DNA of 64,000 bases from Chlorokybus atmophyticus (GCA_009103225.1 RHPI01001202.1:283081-347080), one strand, 5' to 3'. Positions 1 to 12,266 are shown, numbered from the stretch's first letter. Notes: a model not told the origin generated them from the letters alone. A program made the numbers and translations.

Positions 1-1152
1 GCTCTGCATCAGGTGAAGATGTATTGGATACATTCAGCCGCTTCATCATGAGCACGATTTCGCCACCCGAGCCTGGTTCAACATTAGGCATGGGCCAGCT
101 GGCGCCTTTGGGTACGCGCACGAGTCGATAGCCGCACGAGCGGTAGAGTCCCCATGCGGCGGGGTCGTTGCGGTCGCAGTGGAGGAAAACCTTGGTGCAG
201 CTCCAATCGCGGGCAAGTTGCTCCGCTTGCAAAACGAGCATGCGCCCGAGTCCCTGGCGGCGGTTCAGCGGCTGAACCGCGAGGTTGCCCAAGTACGCGT
301 ACCCAAGCCTCCTTTTGCACCTTTTCCTCTTGACAAACATGCCACTCGTGTCAATGGTGACTGCGCCCGCAAAGGTAACATCAGGCTTTTGGCTCCCCTT
401 GAAAGTGTTGCCCTCTCCCATCCACAGCCACAGCTCTCTCCCAGCATACTCAAGCAGCGGCCACGGGGAGCTTCGCTCATCGCTGTACACCTGCCCTTTC
501 ATGCTCCTGTCCATGGCCACCAAGCAAGCTCCCCTGTAGCTGCTAGACCTTTGCAGCTGTAGCAGCTGAAACACCCTGTGATGCAAGTAGCTCTGTTATC
601 TCAAACCGACAATAGAGCGTGCACCATGAGTTCTCTGCATAGCAGCCGTGTGATTGCAGGAACCGCACCACTCTGCTCTCAACAGCGTCGTGTAAGGTGG
701 CCTCGCTTTCGGGTAGAAGCCGCTACAGTGCAAGTCTGCTACATGCCAGGACTCTTCTACGTGCGCTTCGCGAATGCTGCGCGTCACAACACGAGCGCAG
801 CATGCGCATTGGTACACTGCCATCGTCCAGTTCACTTGTCATTGCACAACGTCTGCACTTACTAGTACTCAAGCTTGGGTGCTAGTGAAGTGGTAGTGGT
901 AGTGGTGGTAGGCAACTCTACGGTCACGCTCACAGCGGTGTTGGCATCGCCATCAGCGACCGCTGCCTTGCAGATGACAACAGCCCTGCTTTGAACTGAG
1001 CACTGCCGGGAGGTCAAGCGACTCCTCCTTGCTTGAGGTGCGTGCACTGGACTAGGCTGTACTGGACGGTGCGGTCGTTTCCAGCTGGCAGCTTCAGCTG
1101 CAGCTGCAGGCACCAATGCACTGCTGAAAGGCAGGCACAGGGTAGCCTGCAT
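1..1152 (-). CDS. GNAT-family N-acetyltransferase, plastid-targeted (partial at 3' end)
   Basis: Three exons are joined on the minus strand: 1152-863, 776-669 and 575-1, the last running off the window. The two junctions keep phase (TA+C gives Tyr; TG+G gives Trp); the second donor is weak. The ATG at 1152 opens a Ser/Ala/Arg-rich leader of about 65 residues ending near VVICKA, which looks like a chloroplast transit peptide. The body then reads as a GNAT: an N-terminal REAHVEESWHVADLHC segment, and the acetyl-CoA loop NLAVQPLNRRQGLGR (matching the R/Q-x-x-G-x-G/A motif) at about 295-250, followed by an AAWGLYRSCGYR segment. GNATs transfer an acetyl group from acetyl-CoA to amines or protein N-termini; plant plastid GNATs acetylate proteins. 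The substrate cannot be read from sequence. The last visible residues are the family's usual C-terminal end, so little is missing. Confidence 0.85.
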
Positions 1153-1918
1153 TGCAACCGACCTGCACAGCAACCGCGAGCTTCAGATAACACCATACAT
1201 GGCGCTCACACGCGCAATTAACTGCTCTCTCTCAACAACAATGCGTTCAAGTTGTGCTACACGCTATAAGCAGCAGCTGAGCACTGCCACCTGCTGCTCA
1301 ATTGCATGCCTCCGCTCGCAAGCTGCAGTAGCAAGTCGTGCACAAAGCAGGACAGCCAAACTACGTATGACACATGCTACCTGCAGACGAAGGCTACACG
1401 TACAAGCAACGAAGGATGGCAAGCCTTCCGCAGCATGCACAATGAGCGTCGCGAAGCCGACGGAAGCAGGACTCACCTGTCGTGGCTGTCTCGGGGACCG
1501 CCTCTTCCTCACCACGGCATAACAACCTCGTGCCGGCTGAGACGGCGCTACGTGAGCGACACACGGGCTGAGAGTGACCAGCACAGGTCCTTCCAGTAGC
1601 CTTGCCACCCCGCCTCACCACCGCAGCCGCCTCCGCCGCCTGCTGTTCCGCGCCCACCGACGCTAAGACAGTGAACGCAAGCATTAAGTGTCTGAACTCA
1701 GTGCGTGCCTAAAGTTGAGGTACCTAACGCCCTATCGTCAGCATTCAGTGCCTGAACGCAGGTATGCCAGAAGCGTTGAGCAGCAGCGTTTGGCAGTAGG
1801 TCACGTTAAGGTCAAGATTTGCGTTAATCTGCTTAATCTGCCACAGCTGAATCTTCCTTTGCTTGTCCACGTGGAGCAAACCAAATTGCTGCTGAGGTTG
1901 GCGGCGGCGGTGTAGGCG
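1153..1918. promoter_or_regulatory. divergent intergenic region shared by acetyltransferase and CPBP protease
   Basis: The ATG codons of the minus-strand GNAT (1152) and plus-strand CPBP gene (1919) are 766 bp apart with nothing convincing between them. Both promoters and 5' untranslated exons must lie here. A good splice donor on the minus strand near 1478 (CAG then GTGAGT) could belong to a 5' untranslated exon. No TATA box or other element could be assigned. Confidence 0.5.
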
Positions 1919-4078
1919 ATGGCGTTGTCCGGGACGTTGTCTGTGGGTGTGCGTCTCGGATCATTGATTGCCTTACCGGCGTCGCCTTCCTCAGCGCATT
2001 GGATAACAGCCGCGCGGCATGCAGACTCCAGGAGGCAGTGGCCTGGAAGGGGAGTCCAGGCCAGGCCGGTCTGGTGTTTACGGCGAGAATTGAGTAGCCT
2101 GCATGTATCAAGGCAGCGTCAAAGGCAAGCACGCGTACCTGTCTGCGCTGTTACAGAGACCGACTCCCAAAAGCCGGTAGGTTGCTGTTGTGCACTGCTG
2201 CATACTGCTTGCGCATGCTGACACCAACACACATGCACACGGACACAAACATGCACATGCACAGACGTCTTTTTGGTTGTATCTGTGAACTGCTGATCGA
2301 TTGCGGTACTGGTGTTGTTTGCAGGCTGTGGAGGAGAAGGCGCCAGCGGATAGCTCGTTGGCTGCTGAAGTGCAGCAGAGCTCTCCCTCGTCTTCCAGCA
2401 GCAGCACTGACCGTGAGTTCCTGGAGTGGATCGGCTGGGATGTTCCATGGAGCGGGCGCTTTGTTACCTCAGTGATGGTTGCGTGGGGACTCGGGTAAAA
2501 AATACGTGTACGCTTCTCAGAGCAAAGCATGCACACTCCGCTCACTGTTTTTGTTTCGTGTTGTACTGAAGCACCAACCCAAGCTCTGTGTGGTTGGTGC
2601 AGTGTGCATACGTATATACGCGTGTGCGCGTGTATGTATGTGTATCAGTGCCCGCATGACTGCGCATGTGTGCGTGTGCGTGTGTGATCAGATCCTGCGT
2701 GTTGCAGGTTCATTGCAATTGCCAATGTTGGGGTGCCGCTACTGACCTACAACGCTGGGATTGATGTGTTTCGGCTAGACGCCAATGGCAAGGCGCTCTA
2801 CATTTTGTGTCTTCAAGGGTAAGCTAGCTTGAATCACAGTGACGATTGACTCGTAATTGACAGCATTGGACCCCACAAGTGGTGCTACTCAAACAAAGTC
2901 AAATTTGCCAGTGTGCAGACTGCATTCGGCCTCGCTTTCATCAACCGCTCCGTTTCAAAGTTCCAACCCCTTTCCAAAGACTTCTTCAACTTTGGTGAGT
3001 GACCATTGACAGCCTACCTGTCCAACAGCTCAATATTGACTATGTTGATGGTACAATCAGATTGGCAAAACCCATGGAGTGGCAGAGACGGCTGGGCCTG
3101 GTGGGGCGGCGTGGGTTACCTCATGACTTTTCCAGTGGTGGCGCTCGTGTCTGCCGCCACCTTCGCCACGGGTTTAGACCAACGGGTACGAAAGAGTGTT
3201 TACTCCTGCACTGTGTCAAGCTGCAACGCACTGTTGGTTTCCAATCATTTTGTATTGCTGCAGACGCAAGGAGGAACAATAGACGCTTTCATGCCGCTGA
3301 TCGGCAGCAATATCGGGAGGTGGGTGCTTGCAGCACACAAAGCTAAGCTGATTGGCGTGCACTGTGTATGTGAGCCACGCTGGTAGTTCACAACTGACAC
3401 TGCTATGTTTGGCAACCCAGCACACTGTCGTTGCTGACTGTTTCCTCGGTGTTTGCGCCAATCCTTGAAGAAACCGTCTTTCGCGGGTTCCTCCTGACTT
3501 CTCTCACCAAGTGGTAAGAGACTCAGTCCTTTCAAGTGTCTGTTGTATGTGCGTATATGATAACAGCTCTAGCAGTTTTGTGGCAATGTCAAGTTCATAT
3601 ATTGATCTTGCTGTTTGCAGGATGCCTGTTTATGGAGCTGTCTTGATTAGCTCTGCCCTGTTTGCAATGGCGCATTCTGCACCAAACGACTTCTTTCAGT
3701 TGACTGCTCTGGGTATGTGCCTATGCCACTCCCTTCACATGTGTGACATCCGCCCTGTATCATGCTCATCACCTGCCGAGTTGCCCAATGTGTATCGTAC
3801 AATGCATCAGCAACTTGGCTGAATCATGTGGCCGTGCAATAGGCTGCGTGTTGGGCTTTAGTTATGCGCGAACACGCCGGCTGCAGACGCCCATGATTAT
3901 ACACGCCTTGTGGAACAGCGGCGTTCTGCTGTTTATACTGGTGCTGAAGGTACGATTAGCTTAACCGACAAGCCTGAACAGCTGTATATTGCACTTTATG
4001 TTGTCTCATATGAGCCCCGTTTTTGTGTCGACTTGATCGTTGCAGTCTGCTGGCGTCGACGTCAAACAATTCATGTGA
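1919..4078 (+). CDS. CPBP (CAAX/ABI-type) intramembrane metalloprotease, plastid-targeted
   Basis: Ten exons join in phase: 1919-2176, 2325-2494, 2708-2818, 2864-2994, 3061-3185, 3264-3319, 3421-3513, 3621-3712, 3843-3949 and 4046-4078 (stop TGA), giving about 391 residues. The first exon is a basic, Ser/Ala-rich leader ending near VPVCAV, typical of a chloroplast transit peptide. The C-terminal half has the three CPBP signatures: EETVFRG (EExxxR) in exon 7, FAMAH in exon 8 and HALWN (HxxxN/B) in exon 9, each in a hydrophobic helix; these Glu and His residues would bind the catalytic metal. Family members include prenyl-protein endopeptidases and, in plant plastids, membrane proteins that act in greening. 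Whether this one cleaves protein or works as a scaffold cannot be told. Upstream hydrophobic stretches in exons 2 to 5 should be further membrane spans. Confidence 0.9.
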
Positions 4079-5368
4079 TGTGGTGGGATCAAGTTGGCAA
4101 CAATCAAACAAGACGTTGGCAGTAACAGCAGGACCAGTTGGCAAAACGATACATTGCTGCGCAGGCTGTAGATGGGTAACCCTGTTGTCCCATGCCTCAG
4201 CTTGTAAACCACCAGTGAAATTCGTTAACAAGCCGCTTGCGCACTGGCCTTGCTAACATGGGCCTTGTAGTTAGGTACAGTAGGTAGCGTGCTAGTTTGG
4301 TTGAGTTGTCGCTGCAACGGTAGTGTGGTGTTGTTACGGTGTGCAGTTTGTTGTCATCAAGCAAGCCAGCATTATCGCACATGGTACCACCAATGTGAAC
4401 ACTAAGTCTTTGGCACCAACATTCTTTTGGGTCAGTGTACACAAGTGGCAAGGAGCCGAGAGTTGTAGGATAATTACACAAGCCTGCCTTGCACCGGCAT
4501 AGCAGGCTTACGAGGCTTACCACTTTAAGGCTGCGTGTACTGTGGTCAGCTCTTTGACATCGCAGCACAGACCATATGTACATACAGTAGCGATTTACTC
4601 CATGCTGTGGCCAGCGGAACCTGCACCAGCATCACCTGTGCATGTTGGTGTGCAAGCCGCGGGGCTTATGCTTGCCACTTATGCATTCATTCACATTCAC
4701 ATAGGCTACTGGGAGTTGTGATAGCAGTAGTAGGTAAAGCTGTACCCCCCAGCCTAGATTGTTTGCTACTGTCTATGCATAGGCTTTCCAACAGCAACAA
4801 GCACACGGCAAGCCAGGCCAAACAACAGCAGCCAGCACATCTGCCAGAACAGCATAGTTACAAGGGTAAGGGCATCAGGTAGCTATGTGCACTATCTACA
4901 TCCTTGGGTGAGCGGAGGGGAGTGGCGGGGCATCAGCAGCAAGGCAGGAGAGGGGGTCAACAGTTGCAAGGGTACAAGGCAAGTCAGACCTGTGCAATAG
5001 GCGGTAGGGGAAGGACGAAGGCTTGGCAGGTCGAGGGCAAGACAAGGGATAGAGCGTAGCAGCAAGCGCAGGCAGGTGCATGTGTGATGTGATGACAGAG
5101 GTCTGTTGCATGTACATATCATACCTTATATGTGCACAGGTGTTTGACACCGCAGTGACGTCGCTGTACTTGCCATGCACTGCACAACGAGTCACTCGAG
5201 AATTCCGCACACTCTGTATAGTCTGCAGCACAGTATCATAACACACCAAGGCTACGCAGTCTACTTATCAGGCATGTACAACGGACAAACTCAACCCCAT
5301 CATAGTTGCCAACAACGGCATGCGTCGTAATCAATGCAAACGGTCCATCACTTACAATTACTGACAGT
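4079..5368. other. convergent 3' intergenic region
   Basis: This stretch lies between the ends of the CPBP gene (plus) and the FAD oxidase (minus). Short open frames in all six frames show no family resemblance, and no coding exon could be supported. It should contain both 3' untranslated regions. Confidence 0.5.
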
Positions 5369-6024
5369 CTACACTGCAGATGCAACAAGACGCGTTATCC
5401 TGAATGGTGTCAAGTCTGTACTGCAGGTTCGGCCCATCGCCAAATCTGCTAAAATCTCCCCGACCAAAGGGCCGAACTTGAACCCATGACCAGAAAACCC
5501 GCCACCAATCACCAAAGTATTGTCCCATCCCGGCACGTAGTCCAAAATGAAGTCCTGGCCAGTTACGCACACAATGTGTGAGCGATATGCGGGCAGACAA
5601 GTGCGCGTGTGTGTGGGTAGCTGAGTGCGTGCGTGTGTGCACGTGTTGGTGCACGTATGTGTTTGTCACGCTGTTGGCCCAACATGGTCAATGCACAACC
5701 CCACTCTGACCTCATCTGGCGTGTTGGTGTACATGCAAGCCTCTGCCACAGCCGGCGTGTCCGACACGCCCTTGAGAAACTGCCTAATAAAGGGTGCCAC
5801 AAACTCCTGCACAAGTACGGTAACAGAGTTGATGCACAGTATGTCACGCACAGCAACATCATGCTGTCCCCCTCTCCTCACCTGCAGCTCCTTGCTGTCG
5901 GGTTGCAACGTACGTGTGGCGGGATCGCACGGCTGCCCGCGATGCGAAGACACCTGCAGTGCACCACACGAGGTTAAACATCGCCATGCGTGTTCAGCTG
6001 CACAAAAGCACACACGCGCGTGAG

Positions 6025-6070
<46 letters not shown>

Positions 6071-7892
6071 CGCGTGCGCGCGCGCATCTACACCTTCAGT
6101 AAGCCGGGGTACTCTCTTATAGGCAGGCCGTACACGCCGATAGACTCGTCCGAGTAGTTTATGAAGAGCGGAAACCTGTCGGCGGAGAAGTCTTCGGGGT
6201 CATCGCATTGCCAGTAACCTACCTGAGGGGACCCAACGCAATATGCATGAAGAAACAGGTACAGAAAAGTACGCACCACAACACAACAATATGGCAACAT
6301 ATTTCACACCAACAGCCGGCACAGTGTGTTACCCTATTGCGACTGTGTGCTGGGCAAACCGACCGTTGTGTGCAAAGGCTGCGTGGGCACCTCCATCCCG
6401 GCAACACTCCGTAGCAACTGTTGACACCAAGCACCTGCGGCTTTAAGTCAACATTACCCACAACACGCCTAATGGGACATGTGTGACAGTACCCACAACA
6501 ATTGCTTGCACGAACGCACCCGCCGTCACCACGCAGCGGTCTGCTTGAATGCTGCCGCCGCCCTTGATGTGGATAAAGAGCCCAGCGCCATCTTCGCCCT
6601 TCTCAATGCCTGCAACCTTGATATAACACAAACAACTTGCATAAGCGGTAAACACATGCCCATGCACGCACGCGCACGTGCATGCACACACGCACCCGCA
6701 TGCACATGTGCTCGCATGTTGCACCGCCGTACACACGTACCTCAACGCCATCCCTGAGAGTGGCGCCGTGCTTCTCTGCCAGTCTCAAGAACGTCGCCAC
6801 GCTCTTCGTTGCGTCAATCATGCCTGTTGACGTGTTGTCAAGTACGTGTACGACATTCACACGTATCATTTGGCAATGCTCCCATTGTTGTATGCAATTG
6901 CAAGCACCCAACCTGCGTCTTTGTTGTAAACGGCCACGTAGTCATCAGGCAGTGTCAGGCGCGGCCAGCGCTCTGCGACCTGCAAACTGAAAGGGTTGGT
7001 TTGTTGACACAGTGTGCATGTGCTAATGCACGTTCACATGTCCGTGCCTGTGTACCTGTTTCATGTGCAACTTGATTGGTGTGCATACCAGCAAAGGTTG
7101 CGTTGCATGCACGACATATTATCCGTGCGTGCAAGTGTGCGCGTGCTGGCGCATGTTCGTGTGCATGCGTGCGCGTGAGAGTATGCGCATATGTGGCGTG
7201 CGTATATGTGCGTGTGCATACGTATGGGCATGTGGGCCTGTGCATGTGTGCATGTCAAGGAAGTAATGCCAACCCCTGCTTTTACCCCATTCCCAAACTT
7301 CCCTCTCACCTCGGTGGGTGTGAGCACTGCATGTTCGACGCCAAACTCCTCGCAGGCCCGCACCAGGTCGTCGAGCGCGCTTTTTCCATGCGATGCACGT
7401 CGTGCAAAGTCGAGGCCGCCCGTGCGCGTGACGAGTCGCGTGCCAGCTTCGCGCTCTGCTTGAGACCAGCTGGCGTATGCACTTCGCATCATCAACTGCG
7501 CACAGGTGCATATGAACACACACATAGCAACGACTTTGGAGTGAATGAGTGGAGGGGCAACCAACATCCACAGTCTGCACGTGACCAGACACACAAACAG
7601 TTGTGTTCTTGCCATTCAGACACGCGCACAGGCAAATGCACAACCACACGCGTGCGCACGCATGCACGCACATTGAAAAAAGAAAAAGAACAAGTGCATA
7701 TGGACTTTGACCTAGCATGCAGGCAAGAAGCATACAGCCGGACTGGACTTGTAGGCCTGTACCGTGTAGTGGCGCTGCTTGTAGGTCGACCTGATGATTC
7801 TGCTGGACCCATGCGAGCTGCCCCGCCTGTGCAGCCAGTCGAATTGCTCCAGCAACACCACCCCAACACCCCTGTTGCCATCATTGTCCTCG

Positions 7893-7927
<35 letters not shown>

Positions 7928-8149
7928 GCTGCTGTTGCTGGTGCTGGTGCTGGTGGTGTGGGCATTGTGGTTGTTACGGGCATTCTACCTTTTGTGGTGG
8001 AGGACTGACCTCTTGGCGAGGTGGTATGCGGTGCAGGCGCCCATAATACCACCGCCGATTACCACACAGTCGACACGGCCTTGCTCCTGGCTGATGACGG
8101 CGGCATGGGCGTCGCCATCGCCGCGCATGCCGCCACCATGCGCAGCCAT
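5369..8149 (-). CDS. FAD-dependent amino-acid oxidase of the sarcosine/pipecolate oxidase (MSOX/PIPOX) family
   Basis: Eleven exons join on the minus strand: 8149-8010, 7871-7763, 7495-7310, 6979-6913, 6823-6741, 6616-6497, 6417-6364, 6222-6094, 5953-5882, 5806-5711 and 5554-5369, giving 413 residues, the normal length of the family. Phase is continuous at every junction. The N-terminus holds the FAD-binding strand VVIGGGIMG (GxGxxG) and then [16 protein letters not shown], the segment that in MSOX relatives carries the flavin-contacting Ser-His pair. The middle has TRTGGLDF, and the C-terminus has [21 protein letters not shown], the family's substrate-side flavin loop. These enzymes oxidise N-methyl or cyclic secondary amino acids such as sarcosine and pipecolate, releasing H2O2. 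Plant members are linked to lysine-derived pipecolate breakdown. The C-terminus (LVASAV) is not a peroxisomal SKL-type signal, and no transit peptide is obvious, so location is open. Confidence 0.93.
6025..6068. repeat. (CA)n microsatellite in an oxidase intron
   Basis: About 20 CA units lie in the intron between exons 8 and 9 of the FAD oxidase and are followed by a GCGC-rich stretch. This gene's other introns are also rich in TG/CA steps. Confidence 0.95.
7892..7929. repeat. (GTT)n trinucleotide repeat in oxidase intron 1
   Basis: About 12 GTT units (AAC on the coding strand) lie just upstream of the acceptor of exon 2 of the FAD oxidase. Long open frames that cross this tract are artefacts of the repeat. 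Confidence 0.9.
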
Positions 8150-8217
8150 GTCACAAACAAGTCATACATACACTGGCAAAGTTGTTATCAGCTCGGAGTA
8201 ATAAACAGTACTAAGTT

Positions 8218-9881
8218 AGGGTAAATCGCCCTAACTTCGTAGATGACCCTAAGTTCTTGAACGTCACTAGGGGGCGCTATACATGGTCATATCCAGTTTC
8301 ATCGAGCAGTGCAGACTTTTGTCCCCAGACGGGTTGCCATCGCTATAAGCCACATCTTAAGTTTGATTGGCTTGAACGTTAGGGGACTTAGACTCTAGGT
8401 CTTAGAGCTCATCAAGAGCACCCTAACAATCAAGAAACCGCCTTGATTGACTATGTATTGCGCTCGTGGTAATTCATAACTAGTGGTGCGGCCGTTTGGT
8501 CGGGCCGGCCGGCATTCAAGGTCACCTACATCACACATCCCGCGAAGGGCCAGCACACTTGACACCCGCGACTGCCAGGCTGCGCTGCAGTATCGCGCGG
8601 CCCGCCTGCTTCTCATTGGCTAGGCTTCGAGTACTCGAGTTGAACCGTTGGGTCTGCCTACACAAGATACCGTCCAAAGCACATCCAATTACTCAGGAAC
8701 CTGCCAATAAATGTAAGATTGAGAACAATATGCATACATGGCCACTTATGGCAGCATGTTTACTATTTTATGTGTAATATAATAATAAAGATGGTGAAGT
8801 ATAGCGATACATTGATTGATTGTTTATGATACACATATGGCCGCATATGAATGTATACGGGATAATTTTTAACTTTTACTATAAGTATGTTGGATGAATT
8901 GCTTGACACACACATAGGCAACAGCAACCGTCCACATATACCCGTATCGCAATAAGTCAGATAACCATTTCGTGTATTATTATTATTGCCTAAAAATGGT
9001 TGAAGATGCTGTGTTCAATGAGTGATGCAATGGTACGCGATGATGTTACTGAGTACGAGGTCAAAAGCCCAAGCATCTTCCGTTTCCATTGGAACGCGGT
9101 TGGGTGCCCCCCAGACACTCAAAGAACCTTTTTACACATCTCAGTAACTGCCATGTTACACAGCTCGCTATATTGCGATCTACCATTATTTTAACCGATT
9201 TCGTATGGGCGTCGGGCTACACTTCAGCCGAAAAAATGCGCATTTCTACTCACTTAAAACCCTAATTTCTATAAGGCTGTGTTTCATCATTAATTTTACA
9301 AACTTTCACCACATAGAGCGAGACCAAAAGCTTATATAATGTGCAGCTACGTTCAACAGTTAACTTAGGCTATTTGCCGCGGCAGGCTACATGTAAATAA
9401 TGTTGTGGTGATTTTCTCTTATAGCGCCCACACCCAGCGCCATGGGCACCATGGCGGTGTCATCGCTATACTAAGTTTGAGCGGCCAAAAAGTTGGTGAC
9501 GGTCTTATTATCGATGGGGAAGACCATTGCCGGCTTTACTGCCAAAAAACACACCATTTCCTACCTTGCAATGGCCGGCAAATAGCTTGAAAAATGGATG
9601 TTCTGTTACGAAGTTATGGCGAGCTGCGTTTTGGGGTTTGACCTAAAACACCCAACTTTGGCGTGTTGCCGACGATGTTGCCGACGATGTTGCCGACGTT
9701 GCTGACGACGTTGCCGACGTTGTCGACGTTGCCGACGCGTTACTGGTCCATAAATTCCAGACCAAATACCGATGTGTAGATAATACTTTTAGCTACCAAA
9801 AAAATATACACATTACCGCCGGAAAGTGACCACAGCTCTTACCAAACCTTAAAACCCTAACAACTTTGGGCGATTTACCCT
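8218..9881. mobile_element. candidate non-autonomous DNA transposon with terminal inverted repeats
   Basis: The left end (8218-8232) reads AGGGTAAATCGCCCT. The right end (9868-9881) is GGGCGATTTACCCT, its reverse complement, and the similarity extends inward imperfectly (TAACTT on the left, AACTTT on the right in inverse orientation). The 1.66 kb between is AT-rich and holds no convincing coding sequence. The left end also forms a short local palindrome with the adjacent CCCTAACT. No clear target duplication was seen, so the exact ends are uncertain. Confidence 0.4.
9664..9738. repeat. short tandem array of a GTTGCCGACG-based unit
   Basis: About seven degenerate copies of a 9- to 12-base unit (GTTGCCGACG with an optional AT) follow one another. 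The array lies inside the candidate TIR element. Confidence 0.85.
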
Positions 9882-10811
9882 AGTACAACTAATATTGCCG
9901 GACCAGTGTTGCAGCACACAAGCCAAGCAGTACTACTGCTTCTCAGCTTGCTTCTATTTTAAACAACATCCATATTGTCAGCGACAGCGTAATGCACTGC
10001 AAGGATGGAACAGCATATACGTTGTCGTGCTCAGCTCAAATGAACAACATCAGACAACCATGTTCCCAGCTATGACAGCTGATGGCCAAATTGTATTCAA
10101 TATGAGTGGTTGTGTGATGTGCGACCTTCCAATTATGATGATAGAGTTGCATTGTATTAGTAGCTCCATGCCATGCATGCTTGCGAAGCATGCTCGTAGT
10201 TTGCGAATGGGATAATCCGCTCATTATATAGCTATATTCTCGGTGCTGGCAATTTGAGATTGTACGTGAATTGCCAACATCTTCAATACTACCAATGGTT
10301 GCATTCTCAATTTACGTGGCTAATTCTTATGTCGTTATATGAAGTAACCGTTTTTAAAAGCCATCGCAACTTCATATTCGAGTTGCGCTATATACACCTA
10401 ACGTTAAGTGTGCATGACGCGGTCAACTACCCTTCGCGTAAAGCATGTGCACGTATGAAACAGTTGCTAATGTCATGCTCAACATTTAAGGTTGGTTGTT
10501 TCTACTTACGCACAATATATAAGCAATAAGTTGTTCCAAACACTCATGCTTTAAAAATTAATCAATGATACACAAAATATTTATGTTTACAAAACCTCGC
10601 ATGAATGCTGAATACCATGTACAAAAAATTGTGTTAACCTGTAATGTTCAGGTTGTTTATTTTTATTCGCCCTTTTTCCACAAATTAATCATATATTATA
10701 ATTGCAATTGAAAGACTTTACACATTGTGATGAGTAAAGACTGCATGTCCTGCAAGGCTCATTAAATTAAATAATGTGTACGTGCGTCTGCTCGTTGATC
10801 TTGAACGCATA
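9882..10811. other. AT-rich intergenic sequence
   Basis: Only short, unrecognised open frames are present, the longest about 106 codons at 9895-10215. Nothing here can be supported as a gene. Confidence 0.4.
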
Positions 10812-11365
10812 TGTAACGGAGCAATAAAAAGCGGGGTATTATTGATATCTAACTGACACATCTTGTATGAATGAGTATACTGAATACTAATTTATATCTC
10901 TTTTCTATGGTTCCTTGCTTATCAAATCTGCTAATACTTTATTATAGCTTTAATAAGTCCCAATGGGTGTAAGACCCCCTATCAAGCCTATTTGGTGTCA
11001 CATTTCATATATGCAATCAGTATAGTCAGACATTAGGTTAGGTACCTCACCAGTAGGTACTTTATCAATAGGTACCTTATCTTTGGGGACCTTATTCCTA
11101 ATATCTTAGCTTTAATTGGCTCACATGAGATCTTTAATGGCAATCTATCCGTAGGGATGATATCTACTCGTGAGTTTAATATCAAGAGATTTTAGTGTGA
11201 TATGCGCTTGATATGAAAGGCCCCATCAACTGATGGGATCTCAATCAGTTATCTACCCCTTGTAGCGCCATGCTGCCGGCGGTGTGATGACGGCTTGTCT
11301 CTGGCGGTGCGGGTGTTGGGGTAGAGGATTGAAGGGTGACGACGGCGATGCCGGCATCTGTTACA
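10812..11365 (+). mobile_element. solo LTR related to the chromovirus at 42-49 kb
   Basis: The sequence starts TGTAACGGAGCAATAA and ends CTGTTACA, as do the LTRs at 42051 and 48510. It shares their internal order: a GGGGTATTATTG start, a CCAATGGGTGTA block, repeated GGTACCTTAT motifs, a TTGATAT block and a GC-rich 3' part with GTGTTGGGGTAGAGGATTGAAGG. Divergence from those LTRs is clearly greater than between the two of them. No internal region flanks it, so it is a solo LTR. No 5-bp target duplication was found. Confidence 0.8.
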
Positions 11366-11459
11366 TCGTACATAAGCGTTCTTTGAGATACAGCCTTAAA
11401 AACAAAGAGGATCTCCTTCATGTGTCCAGAGGCATGGTGATGTAAAGGCATTGAGAGCA

Positions 11460-11870
11460 TATCCTCCCCCCTCCCCCCTCCCTCCAATTAAGTGTAAAAA
11501 CGATTACCGTATTTGGTGTACACGCGAATGAGAGGGGGGCGCGTAAGGGAGCTGTAGCACATGTGTCTTGACGCATTGTGATGTAAACATATTCAGAGTG
11601 TTATCCCCNNNNNNNNNNNNNNNNNNNNNNNNNNNNNNNNNNNNNNNNNNNNNNNNNNNNNNNNNNNNNNNNNNNNNNNNNNNNNNNNNNNNNNNNNNNN
11701 NNNNNNNNNNNNNNNNNNNNNNNNNNNNNNNNNNNNNNNNNNNNNNNNNNNNNNNNNNNNNNNNNNNNNNNNNNNNNNNCCCCTCCCCCCTCCCTCCATG
11801 CAGGTGAAAAGCGATTACAGTATTTAGTGTACACGTGAATGAGAGGGGGGCGCGGAAGGGAGCTGTAGCA
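11460..11870. repeat. tandem repeat interrupted by an assembly gap
   Basis: Blocks at about 11464-11569 and 11780-11867 match closely: a C-rich CCCCTCCCCCCTCCCTCC tract, then a GATTAC-GTATTT-GTGTACACG-GAATGAGAGGGGGGCG segment and GGGAGCTGTAGCAC. They flank the N gap, so the gap sits in a tandem array of roughly 150-bp or longer units that the assembler could not resolve. Confidence 0.75.
11609..11779. other. assembly gap (171 N)
   Basis: A run of undetermined bases. Open frames reported across it are meaningless. Confidence 1.
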
Positions 11871-12266
11871 CGGATTATAAGAGACGCTTTCAAGTTCAAG
11901 TCAACGGAGCTTGATTATCAATTATGTCAATGCGGTAACATTTGTAAGAACTTGTTATGACAAAGCGACGGTTATCAACTATTCTTAATCAAGGCAGGGT
12001 GATTGATTCAACTTACGCAAGAAAGCTTTGATTGGATTTTTCAATGACTTAAGCTGACTTTCATTAATAAGTGTAATAGGATAAAGTAGTATCAACACTG
12101 ATACCCAAACACCACAAGCTCGCTTAACTTGTGATTATCCATGTAGAGTCTTCCTTGTACCTGAGGTAGGGATGGGACTCAATCACCTTTCAGCAAATGC
12201 GTATATCTCGGCATGATGACAAGTTGACGCCACAGCAATATCGAGTTCGCTATGGAGCAGCAAATA

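Noticed and set aside
1394-1684. Possible extra first exon of the GNAT gene (donor-like CAG/GTGAGT near 1478)
   Set aside because: The ATG at 1152 already gives a complete transit-like leader, and no acceptor joins the two in frame; left as possible untranslated exon.
7076-8008. 310-codon plus-strand open frame
   Set aside because: It runs antisense through several exons and introns of the FAD oxidase and ends in GTT-repeat-coded valines; a shadow.
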